Shown here piece by piece: positions 25,146 to 32,690 of a stretch of DNA of 64,000 bases. The position numbers and the translations under genes are program-made. Location: contig NZ_JAATVU010000024.1 of assembly GCF_013184745.1 (NCBI RefSeq), positions 1 through 64,000 on the forward strand, in the 5' to 3' direction. The first letter of the stretch is position 1, and each line of letters begins with the position of its first letter. The notes below the pieces were generated by a model. It was not told the DNA's origin. It saw only the letters and a list, made by a program, of their open reading frames with translations, and searched no databases. The stretch comes from Mangrovicoccus sp. HB161399. GTDB taxonomy: Bacteria > Pseudomonadota > Alphaproteobacteria > Rhodobacterales > Rhodobacteraceae.

Positions 25146-26846
25146 ATGCAGACCCAGGACACCAGGGGACGGAGCCTGCGGATGCGCCAGGCATCCAGAG
25201 TTGCGATGCTGGCGGTGCTCGGCTTCGGGGCGCTGCCCTGGACCGCCGCCTCGGCGCAGGACAGCACCGCCCCGGCGGCCGGATCGAAGCCCAACATCCT
25301 GTTCATCGTGTCGGACGATACCGGCTACGGTGACATCGGCGCCTATCTCGGCGGCGAGGCGCGCGGCATGCCGACGCCCAGTCTCGACGAGCTGGCCGAC
25401 GAAGGCATGATGTTCACCCATTTCTACGCCCAGCCCTCCTGCACGCCCGGCCGCGCCGCGATGCAAACCGGGCGCATCCCGAACCGTTCGGGCATGACCA
25501 CCGTGGCCTTCCAGGGCCAGGGCGGCGGCCTTCCGGCGGCGGAATGGACGCTGGCCTCGGTGCTCAAGCAAGCGGGCTACGAGACCTATTTCACCGGCAA
25601 GTGGCACCTGGGCGAGGACGACTACGCGCTGCCCAATGCCCAGGGCTACGACGAGATGAAATATGTCGGGCTCTACCACCTGAACGCCTATACCTATGCC
25701 GACCCGACCTGGTTCCCCGACATGCCGGACGACTTGCGCGCCATGTTCCAGAAGGTGACCAAGGGGGCGCTGTCCGGCAAGGCGGGCGAGAAGCCGACCG
25801 AGGACTTCAAGATCAACGGCCAGTATGTCGACACCCCCGACAAGGGCGTCGTCGGCATCCCGTTCTTCGACAGCTACGTCGAGAAGGCGGGGATCGAGTT
25901 CCTGGAGAAGGCGGCCGAGACGCCGGACACGCCCTTCTTCATCAACGTGAACTTCATGAAGGTCCACCAGCCGAACCTGCCGGCGCCGGAATTCGAGCAC
26001 AAGTCGATCTCGAAGTCCAAATATGCCGACTCGATCGTCGAACTGGACACCCGCATCGGCCGCCTGATCGCCAAGCTGGACGAGCTGGGGCTTAAGGACG
26101 ACACGATCGTGTTCTGGACGACGGACAACGGCGCCTGGCAGGACGTCTATCCCGATGCCGGCTACACCCCGTTCCGCGGCACCAAGGGCACCGTGCGCGA
26201 AGGCGGCAACCGGGTGCCGGCGATGGTGCGCTGGCCCGGCCACGTGAAGCCCGACAGCAAGAGCGCGGCCGTGGTCGGCGGGCTCGACCTGATGGCCACC
26301 TTCGCCTCCGTCGCGGGCGTCGACCTGCCCGAGAAGGACCGCGAGGGCCAGCCGATCATCTTCGACAGCTACGACATGACCCCTGTCTGGGAAGGCACCG
26401 GCGACAGCGCGCGCAAGGCCTGGTTCTACTTCACCGAGGACGAGCTGAGCCCCGGCGCGGCACGGGTCGGCAACTACAAGGCTGTGTTCAACCTGCGCGG
26501 CGACGACGGCGCCCAGACCGGCGGGCTGGCGGTGGACAGCAACCTCGGCTGGAAGGGTCCGTCCAGCTACGTCGCGACCGTCCCGCAGGTCTTCAACCTG
26601 CTCGACGATCCGCAGGAGCGCTACGACCTCTTCATGAACAACTTCACCGAGCGCACCTGGTACCTGCCCGTCATCAACGACCAGGTCACCGAGCTGGTGA
26701 AGTCCTACGTGAAGTACCCGCCGCGCAAGCTGCAGAGCGAGACCTATACCGGCCCGATCACCCTGAGCCAGTACCAGCGCTTCGAATACATCCGCGACTC
26801 TCTCGCGAAGGACGGCGTCAGCATCGGGCTGCCCACCGGTAACTGA
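25146..26846 (+). CDS. Exported arylsulfatase
   Basis: 566 residues. A long N-region and hydrophobic segment form a signal peptide with cleavage near AASAQ (residue 38). The sulfatase domain begins KPNILFIVSDDTGYGDIGAY with two metal-binding Asp. The maturation site C99-T-P-G-R103 gives the formylglycine nucleophile (Cys type), so a formylglycine-generating enzyme encoded elsewhere is required. GKWHLGEDDY and FWTTDNGAW carry further active-site residues. It cleaves sulfate esters outside the cytoplasm, useful for sulfur or polysaccharide scavenging. The ATG at 25146 follows GGAGAGAGCGA. Confidence 0.93.
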   Translation: MQTQDTRGRSLRMRQASRVAMLAVLGFGALPWTAASAQDSTAPAAGSKPNILFIVSDDTGYGDIGAYLGGEARGMPTPSLDELADEGMMFTHFYAQPSCTPGRAAMQTGRIPNRSGMTTVAFQGQGGGLPAAEWTLASVLKQAGYETYFTGKWHLGEDDYALPNAQGYDEMKYVGLYHLNAYTYADPTWFPDMPDDLRAMFQKVTKGALSGKAGEKPTEDFKINGQYVDTPDKGVVGIPFFDSYVEKAGIEFLEKAAETPDTPFFINVNFMKVHQPNLPAPEFEHKSISKSKYADSIVELDTRIGRLIAKLDELGLKDDTIVFWTTDNGAWQDVYPDAGYTPFRGTKGTVREGGNRVPAMVRWPGHVKPDSKSAAVVGGLDLMATFASVAGVDLPEKDREGQPIIFDSYDMTPVWEGTGDSARKAWFYFTEDELSPGAARVGNYKAVFNLRGDDGAQTGGLAVDSNLGWKGPSSYVATVPQVFNLLDDPQERYDLFMNNFTERTWYLPVINDQVTELVKSYVKYPPRKLQSETYTGPITLSQYQRFEYIRDSLAKDGVSIGLPTGN

Positions 26847-26917
26847 GGCGGCCGCAAGGAGAGGCACGGGCCGCAGGACGGGCCGTGCCGGGACAGGAAC
26901 GACCGGGGGACCAGCAG

Positions 26918-27925
26918 ATGGCAAAGACATTCGACCCGCGCCGCGCGCTGCGGCTGGCCGCCTGCGCCGCGGCCCTGGCCATCGCCACGCAGGCCATGGC
27001 ACAGGACGCTCCCCTGCCCTCCTGGGCGGAGGGCGCCACCCGCAAGGCGATCCTCGATTTCGTCGCCGCAGCGGCAGAGGACGGCGGCCCGGGCCACATC
27101 GCCCCGCAGGACCGGATCGCGGTCTTCGACAATGACGGCACGCTCTGGGCGGAGAAGCCCGCCTATGTGCAGCTCGCCTTCGCCATCGACCGGGTCAAGG
27201 CGCTGGCGCCGGAGCATCCCGAGTGGAAGACGGCCGAGCCCTTCGCCTCGATCCTGGCGGGCGACATGGAAAAGGCCATGGCAGGCGGCAAGAACGGCAT
27301 CGCCAAGATCGTCGCCGCGACCCATTCCGGCCTGTCGACCGGCGACTTCGCCAAGGTGGTCGAGGAGTGGATCGCGACGGCGCGGCACCCGGAGACCGGG
27401 AAGCTCTATACCGAGATGGCCTACCAGCCGATGCTGGAGCTGCTCGCCCATCTGCGCGCCAACGGGTTCCGCACCTTCATCGTCTCCGGCGGCGGCATCG
27501 ATTTCATGCGGGTCTTCGCCGAGAAGCTCTACGGCGTCCCGCCCGAGCAGGTGGTCGGCAGCTCGGGCAAGCTGAAATTCGACATCGTCGACGGCCAGCC
27601 AGTCCTGCTGAAGACGCCCGAGCTCGATTTCGTCGATGACGGGCCGGGCAAGCCGGTGGGCATCCAGATGCATGTCGGCCGCCGCCCCGTCGCCGCCTTC
27701 GGCAATTCCGACGGCGACCTGGAGATGCTGGAATACACCTGCCTGCCGCCGGGGCCGAATTTCTGCCTCTTCGTGCACCACACCGATGCCGCGCGCGAAT
27801 GGGCCTATGACCGCCAGTCGGCGGTCGGGACGCTCGACAAGGGGCTGGATGCCGCCGCGCAGTACGGCTGGACGCTGGCCGACATGAAGAACGACTGGAA
27901 GGCCATCTGGCCCCCGGGGCCGTGA
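26918..27925 (+). CDS. Exported HAD-family phosphatase
   Basis: 335 residues with a signal peptide (cleavage near AMAQ, residue 29). HAD motif I is AVFDNDGTLW (Asp71, Asp73), motif II is FIVSGGG, and motif IV is AFGNSDGDLEML. It resembles phosphoserine-phosphatase-like HAD proteins and should hydrolyse a phosphate ester in the periplasm. It lies 71 bases after the arylsulfatase gene and is probably co-transcribed; a sulfatase and a phosphatase together suggest scavenging of ester-linked groups. The ATG at 26918 was taken over an upstream codon because it starts a normal signal peptide. Confidence 0.88.
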   Translation: MAKTFDPRRALRLAACAAALAIATQAMAQDAPLPSWAEGATRKAILDFVAAAAEDGGPGHIAPQDRIAVFDNDGTLWAEKPAYVQLAFAIDRVKALAPEHPEWKTAEPFASILAGDMEKAMAGGKNGIAKIVAATHSGLSTGDFAKVVEEWIATARHPETGKLYTEMAYQPMLELLAHLRANGFRTFIVSGGGIDFMRVFAEKLYGVPPEQVVGSSGKLKFDIVDGQPVLLKTPELDFVDDGPGKPVGIQMHVGRRPVAAFGNSDGDLEMLEYTCLPPGPNFCLFVHHTDAAREWAYDRQSAVGTLDKGLDAAAQYGWTLADMKNDWKAIWPPGP

Positions 27926-28118
27926 TCCCCGGCTCCGGCGCCCGCAGCGGCGATCGGAGCGCAGACTTCCGCGGGGGGCCTAGGCCCGCCGCAGACCGAG
28001 ATGCCCGGCGGAGACGCCTCCCCCGGCATGCCCGCACCCGGCGAAGCCCGCTTCGTCCGTGCACTTTCGTAACCCGCGGGCCGCCAAGGCCGTCCCGCGT
28101 CGATGATGGAGACTGGAA

Positions 28119-28361
28119 ATGAAGAAACTCCTTGCCCCCGTGCTCGTGGCTGGCCTCATGGCAACTTCTGCCTTCGCGCAGACCGAGGTCGACCAGGTCA
28201 AGTCGGCCATGGAAACCCACAACATCATGGTCGAGATCCCGGCAGACGCCACCGAGGAACAGCTGGCCGCCGTCATGGCCTACCTGACCGGCCTGGATTC
28301 CGGCTCGACCGACGACGTCAGCGCGACCGCCGAAGTCAAGAAGATCCTCGGAATCGAATGA
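28119..28361 (+). CDS. Small exported protein, function unknown
   Basis: 80 residues: a clear signal peptide (MKKLLAPVLVAGLMATSAFA) and a mature part of about 60 residues, acidic and without cysteine. The mature part has ETHNIMVEIPADATEEQLAA followed by a helix and ends KKILGIE. An AGACTGGAA run precedes the ATG. It follows the HAD gene by 193 bases and is closed by two strong hairpins, so it may be transcribed on its own. I recognise no family. It could be a periplasmic partner of the sulfatase or phosphatase, which is speculation from position. Confidence 0.75.
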   Translation: MKKLLAPVLVAGLMATSAFAQTEVDQVKSAMETHNIMVEIPADATEEQLAAVMAYLTGLDSGSTDDVSATAEVKKILGIE

Positions 28362-28367
28362 TCCTGG

Positions 28368-28386
28368 GCCGGGCCGACAGCCCGGC
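28368..28386 (+). terminator. Hairpin after the small exported protein
   Basis: GCCGGGC (28368-28374), a five-base loop, and GCCCGGC (28380-28386), 7 bases after the stop codon. No T tract follows, so it is a hairpin of terminator type but not a textbook intrinsic terminator. Confidence 0.4.
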
Positions 28387-28400
28387 TCGCCACCGCCGCT

Positions 28401-28432
28401 TGCGCAGGCCGGAGCAGACTCCGGCCTGCGCA
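28401..28432 (+). terminator. Perfect 14-bp hairpin
   Basis: TGCGCAGGCCGGAG (28401-28414), loop CAGA, and its exact complement (28419-28432). It is the strongest stem in the window and lies 40 bases after the small gene. No T tract follows. Confidence 0.5.
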
Positions 28433-28593
28433 GGCATGCGGGGGAATGCAGGGGGACCCGGCCTCCCGCGCTTTCCGCGTTCCGGCCTCTCCCCGGACCG
28501 GGACCCCCTGCGCGCCCCTGCGACATCGCCGGCCGTCCGCGGCCCGCGCTGCCGGTTTCCAGCCCCCTTCCCGGTCTGGTAAGCCGGGGCGAC

Positions 28594-29340
28594 ATGAGTT
28601 CCGAACCCGCACTGACCCCAGAGGCCCTTCCTGCCGGCGTTGACGGCGTGCTGCTGCGCTTCGCGCTGCGGCCGCATCCCGATGCCATGGCCGCGATGCA
28701 GCGGCTGGCCGCCGGGCTCGAAGCCGACCCGCCGCCCGGCGTCACCGAAATCAGCCCGGCGCTGGTCTCGGTCTTCCTGCGCTTTGACGGCAGGCGGACC
28801 AGCCGCGAGGCGCTGGCCGCCGATCTGGAGGCCCGGGCGGGGCATGTCCTGCACGATCCGCCCGCCGCCCCCGTCCCGTCGCGGCGCTGGCACATCCCGG
28901 CGGCCTTCGGCGGCGCGCATGGCCCGCAGCTTGCCGAGGTGGCGGAACTTGCCGGAACCAGCGAGGAAGAGGCGGTGCGCCAGATCTGCGCGGCCGACCT
29001 GGGCGTGCTGGCGATCGGCTTCGCCCCGGGCCAGCCCTATATCGGCCTCCTGCCGGAGAACTGGGGATTCCCGCGCATGTCGGCACTGAACCCGGCCGTG
29101 CCGCAGGGCGCGATCACCGTGGCCGTGCGCCAGATCGTGATGTTCACCGCAGACGGCACCACCGGCTGGCGGCAGGTCGGGCGCGCGGGGTTCCGCAATT
29201 TCGTCGCCGACCGCAGCGAGCCGGTCGCGCTTCGCGCGGGCGACGCGATCCGCTACGTGCCGGTCTCCGCGTCAGAATATGACGGGCTGGCCGCTGCCGC
29301 CGACGGGCTGGGCGGCGCGCGGCTGGAGATACTGGCGTGA
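28594..29340 (+). CDS. pxpB: 5-oxoprolinase subunit PxpB (KipI-like)
   Basis: 248 residues. The allophanate-hydrolase-subunit-1 type domain shows FRFDGR-like and the conserved GFAPGQPYIGLLPE and PRMSALNPAVPQGAITVA blocks. Together with PxpC and PxpA it forms the ATP-dependent prokaryotic 5-oxoprolinase, which turns pyroglutamate into glutamate. The start has only a weak ribosome site. Its stop overlaps the GTG of pxpC. The N-terminal 20 residues are variable. Confidence 0.9.
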   Translation: MSSEPALTPEALPAGVDGVLLRFALRPHPDAMAAMQRLAAGLEADPPPGVTEISPALVSVFLRFDGRRTSREALAADLEARAGHVLHDPPAAPVPSRRWHIPAAFGGAHGPQLAEVAELAGTSEEEAVRQICAADLGVLAIGFAPGQPYIGLLPENWGFPRMSALNPAVPQGAITVAVRQIVMFTADGTTGWRQVGRAGFRNFVADRSEPVALRAGDAIRYVPVSASEYDGLAAAADGLGGARLEILA

Positions 29341-30356
29341 GCGCGCTGAAGATCCTGCGCGCCGACGGGCTGATGACGGTGCAGGATGCCGGCCGGGCGG
29401 GCCATCTGGCGCAGGGCGTGTCGCGCGGCGGCGCGATGGACCGGCGGGCGCTGGTCGAGGCGGCGGCGCTGCTGGGGCTGCGCGAACTGCCGGCGGCAAT
29501 CGAGATGGCGGGCGCAGGCGGCAGCTTCTCCGTGACCGAACCGATGCGCGTCGCCCTGGCCGGCGCCCCGATGGCGGCGACGCTCGACGGGGCGAAGCTG
29601 CGCTGGAACTGCACGCATCTGGTCGAGCCGGGCCAGACCCTGCGGCTCGGCGGGATGGAGGCCGGGCTCTACGGCTATCTTGCGCCTGCGGGCGGCATCG
29701 CGGCAGAGCCCTGGATGGGATCCCGCGCGGCGCATCTGGCCATCGGAATCGGTCGGCTGCTGGAGAGCGGCGACAGCCTGCCCTGCGGCGCCGACCCCGA
29801 TCCCGGGCGTCCGGCGCGCACGCTCGCCCCTGAGCAGCGCTTTGGCGGCGGGCGGGTCCGCACCGTCGACGGGCCGCAGACCGGGCTGTTCGAGCCGGAG
29901 GTGCTGGAGGCCTTCTACGCCACCGCCTTCACCCGCGCGCCGCGCGGCAACCGCCAGGGCGTCGCGCTCGCCGCCGAGCGTCACTTCACGTCGGAGCATG
30001 CAGCAGGGCTGGCCTCGGACGTGATCCAGCCGGGCGACCTGCAGATGACCGGCGAGGGGCTGCCCTACGTGCTGATGGCCGAATGCCAGACCATGGGCGG
30101 CTATCCCCGGATCGGCACGGTGATCCCGGCGGATCTGCCGACCGTCGCCCAGGCGGTGCCGGGCACGGCGCTGCATTTCCAGCGGGTCAGCTTCGCCGAG
30201 GCCGACCGGATCTGCCGCAGCGAGGCGGACCAGCTGCGCGAGGCGGCGGCGCGCTGCCGCAACCTGGTGCGCGACCCGGCGGACATCGCGGACCTGCTGT
30301 CCTACACGCTCGTCAGCGGCGTCACTGCCGGCGACGATCTTGACCGAACCGACTGA
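29337..30356 (+). CDS. pxpC: 5-oxoprolinase subunit PxpC (KipA-like)
   Basis: 339 residues, biotin-dependent-carboxyltransferase-like (allophanate hydrolase subunit 2) domain: KILRADGLMTVQDAGRAGHL, GGAMDRRALVEAAALLG, and LMAECQTMGGYPRIGTVIPA. It partners with PxpB. The start is GTG at 29337, overlapping the pxpB stop (GTGA). The gene is complete. Confidence 0.92.
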   Translation: MSALKILRADGLMTVQDAGRAGHLAQGVSRGGAMDRRALVEAAALLGLRELPAAIEMAGAGGSFSVTEPMRVALAGAPMAATLDGAKLRWNCTHLVEPGQTLRLGGMEAGLYGYLAPAGGIAAEPWMGSRAAHLAIGIGRLLESGDSLPCGADPDPGRPARTLAPEQRFGGGRVRTVDGPQTGLFEPEVLEAFYATAFTRAPRGNRQGVALAAERHFTSEHAAGLASDVIQPGDLQMTGEGLPYVLMAECQTMGGYPRIGTVIPADLPTVAQAVPGTALHFQRVSFAEADRICRSEADQLREAAARCRNLVRDPADIADLLSYTLVSGVTAGDDLDRTD

Positions 30357-30372
30357 GCCCGGAGAGACCGAC

Positions 30373-31152
30373 ATGGCCAAGACCCTCGATCTGAACTGCG
30401 ACATGGGCGAAAGCTTCGCCGCCTGGACGATGGGCGAGGACGAGGCGATGCTGGGCCTCGTCACCAGCGCCAATGTCGCCTGCGGCTTCCATGCCGGCGA
30501 TCCGTCGGTGATGCGCCGCACCGTCCGCGCGGCGAAGGCGGCCGACGTGCGGGTCGGCGCGCATCCCGGTTTCGCCGATCTCTACGGTTTCGGGCGGCGG
30601 CGCATTTCCGGCGAACGGCCCGAGGATCTGGAGGCGCAGCTGATCTACCAGATCGTGGCCATGCAGGGCATGTGCGCGGTCGAGGGCCATCCGATGACCC
30701 ATGTGAAGTTCCACGGCGCGCTGTCGAACATGGCTTCCGAAGATGCCGATCTGGCCGCGCTCTGCGCCCGCGCGATCAGGGCGGTGGATCCGTCGATGAC
30801 CTTCGTCACCATGCCCTATTCGGAACTGGCCGTGGCCGCGGACCGGGCCGGGCTGCCGCAGGCCTGCGAGATCTTCGCCGACCGCAGCTACACGCCCGAG
30901 GGGCGGCTGACGCCGAGGAGCCAGCCCGGCGCGGTGATCCACGATCCGCAGGTCTCGGCGCGGCAGGTGCTGGAAATGGTCGTCGGCGGCCGCATTCCCT
31001 GCACCGACGGCAGCTTCCTGCCCGTCGCTGCCGACACGCTCTGCGTCCATGGCGACACCAGGGGCGCGGTGGAGATCGCCAGCACCCTGCGCACCGCGCT
31101 GGAGGCCGAAGGCGTCGCCATCGCGCCGTTCCGCGCTCAGCCCGCGGGCTGA
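30373..31152 (+). CDS. pxpA: 5-oxoprolinase subunit PxpA (LamB/YcsF family)
   Basis: 259 residues. LDLNCDMGESFAAWTMGEDE, SANVACGFHAGDPSVM, VGAHPGFADLYGFGRR and VKFHGAL are the hallmarks of the LamB/YcsF family. It completes the PxpABC enzyme. The ATG at 30373 has GGAGAGACCG before it. Its last 16 bases overlap the convergent lysR gene. Confidence 0.94.
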   Translation: MAKTLDLNCDMGESFAAWTMGEDEAMLGLVTSANVACGFHAGDPSVMRRTVRAAKAADVRVGAHPGFADLYGFGRRRISGERPEDLEAQLIYQIVAMQGMCAVEGHPMTHVKFHGALSNMASEDADLAALCARAIRAVDPSMTFVTMPYSELAVAADRAGLPQACEIFADRSYTPEGRLTPRSQPGAVIHDPQVSARQVLEMVVGGRIPCTDGSFLPVAADTLCVHGDTRGAVEIASTLRTALEAEGVAIAPFRAQPAG

Positions 31153-31988
31153 AGCGCCGCGGCGAGCGCGGCAAGGCAGGCGGGACGTCCGGAAAGAGGC
31201 GGCATCGCGGCGACGATGCGCCGGGCATAGAGCGCGCCATCGGCCAGCGGCCGAGCGCCGTCCAGGCCCGGCCAGTCCGGCACGACCGAGGCCCCGGCCC
31301 CGCTCTTGACCAGCGCCGAGATCGCCTCCAGCCCGTCGAGCGCGCAGAGCCGCTGCGGTGCCAAACCGCGATCGGACAGATAGCGCTCCGCGATGCGCCC
31401 GCCCCAGCTCTGCGGATCATAGGCGACCAGCGGCAGCCGGGCGAAGATCTCCTCCGGCGGCAGCGTCTCCATCCCGGGCGGCGCCAGCAGGACAAGCGGC
31501 TCGTGGCGCAGCGGCACCAGGCGGAGCCCCGCCGCGTCCTCTTCCGGCGGCGCCACGATCAGCGCCGCGTCGAGCCGCCCCTCCGCCACCGCGGCATGGA
31601 GCTGCGCCGAGCTGCCCGGCTCGATCCGCAGCGTCACGCCCGGCGCGCTTTCGCGCAGCCGCGCCAGAAGCGGCGGCACCAGCCCGGTCAGCATCGTGGA
31701 GATCGCCCCGAGCCGCAGCACGCCCTCCGCCACCTCCGGCGCGGCCCGCTGCTTCAGCGCATGGCCGCCCGCGACCAGCGCCCGCATGTCCTCCATCAGG
31801 TCGAGGCAGATCCGGGTCGGCTCCGCCGCATTGGCGCGGCGGACGAGCAGCGGCACGCCCAGATCGCGCTCCAGCACCTGGATGCGCTGGCTGACCGCGG
31901 CGGGCGTGCGGCCCTGCGCGCGGGCTGCCGCCACGATCGAGCCGCCGTCGATGACGGCCAGCAGGCTTTCGACGAAGCGCAGGTCCAT
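31137..31988 (-). CDS. LysR family transcriptional regulator
   Basis: 283 residues: helix-turn-helix (MDLRFVESLLAVIDGGSIVA, RTPAAVSQRIQVLERDLGV) and an effector domain (VLRLGAISTMLTGLVPPLLA, LDAALIVAPPEED). It converges with pxpA, sharing 16 bases at the 3' ends, and is divergent from the VOC gene. It is a likely regulator of one of these neighbours; the sequence does not say which. Confidence 0.9.
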   Translation of the reverse strand: MDLRFVESLLAVIDGGSIVAAARAQGRTPAAVSQRIQVLERDLGVPLLVRRANAAEPTRICLDLMEDMRALVAGGHALKQRAAPEVAEGVLRLGAISTMLTGLVPPLLARLRESAPGVTLRIEPGSSAQLHAAVAEGRLDAALIVAPPEEDAAGLRLVPLRHEPLVLLAPPGMETLPPEEIFARLPLVAYDPQSWGGRIAERYLSDRGLAPQRLCALDGLEAISALVKSGAGASVVPDWPGLDGARPLADGALYARRIVAAMPPLSGRPACLAALAAALQPAG

Positions 31989-32078
31989 CGGCTTTTCTTT
32001 CTCTCAGCGCAGGAATAACCCGTTTTTCCTTTTCCTATGCTTCCGCTAGCAGGGGCGCAACGAAAACAGGAGACTCAG

Positions 32079-32492
32079 ATGAAATCCCTCTTCCACCTCG
32101 CCATCCACGTGACCGACCTGGACGAGACGCGCCGTTTCTACGGCGACGTGCTGGGCTGCGAGGAAGGCCGCTCCACCGACACCTGGGTCGATTTCGACTT
32201 CTTCGGCCACCAGCTGAGCTTCCACCTGGGCGAACCCTTCCCGGTCACCCGCACCGGCAAGGTCGGCGAGCACATGGTGATGATGCCCCATATGGGCGCC
32301 GTGCTGGCGCTGCCCGACTGGCTGGCGCTGGCCGGCAGGCTGCAGGAGAAGGGCATCGAATTCGACATCCCGCCGGTGGTCCGCTTCGAGGGCGAGCCGG
32401 GCGAGCAGCGCACCATGTTCTTCTTCGATCCCTCGGGCAACCCGATCGAGATCAAGGGCTTCGCCGATTTCGAGGGGCTCTTCGCCCGCTGA
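32079..32492 (+). CDS. VOC family (glyoxalase/dioxygenase-like) protein
   Basis: 137 residues, two beta-alpha-beta-beta-beta modules. The first begins FHLAIHVTDLDETRRFYGDV with a metal-type His; the second ends FFFDPSGNPIEIKGF with the C-terminal Glu. These features fit metal-dependent VOC enzymes, for example dioxygenases or isomerases. AGGAGA lies before the ATG at 32079. It is divergent from a lysR gene, a common arrangement for small detoxification genes. The substrate is unknown. Confidence 0.85.
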   Translation: MKSLFHLAIHVTDLDETRRFYGDVLGCEEGRSTDTWVDFDFFGHQLSFHLGEPFPVTRTGKVGEHMVMMPHMGAVLALPDWLALAGRLQEKGIEFDIPPVVRFEGEPGEQRTMFFFDPSGNPIEIKGFADFEGLFAR

Positions 32493-32511
32493 GCCGCCGC
32501 GCGCGCCAAGG

Positions 32512-32540
32512 CGGAAGGGGGACCGGCGCGCTCCCTTCCG
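32512..32540 (+). terminator. Hairpin after the VOC gene
   Basis: CGGAAGGG (32512-32519) and CCCTTCCG (32533-32540) form an 8-bp stem with a 13-base loop about 20 bases after the stop. There is no T tract. Confidence 0.4.
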
Positions 32541-32597
32541 GCCGGGACCGCACGGATGCCGCAAGGTCATCCCGGCCGACACAAAAGCTTCATCTGG

Positions 32598-32615
32598 CTG
32601 ACATGAATCTGATGG
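32598..32615 (+). promoter_or_regulatory. Candidate PHO box upstream of phoX
   Basis: CTGACAT-GAAT-CTGATGG fits the PhoB site layout of two 7-base repeats with an AT-rich 4-base spacer (consensus CTGTCAT-AWAW-CTGTCAY), with some mismatches in each repeat. It lies about 75 bases before the start of a PhoX-type phosphatase, the kind of gene PhoB controls. Confidence 0.5.
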
Positions 32616-32690
32616 ATCGCCGTGACAGGAGGGCCCGATCCCGGCCCCCGTGCCGGGCAATGCCAGCTGTCTGCCAGAGGAAACGACGCC

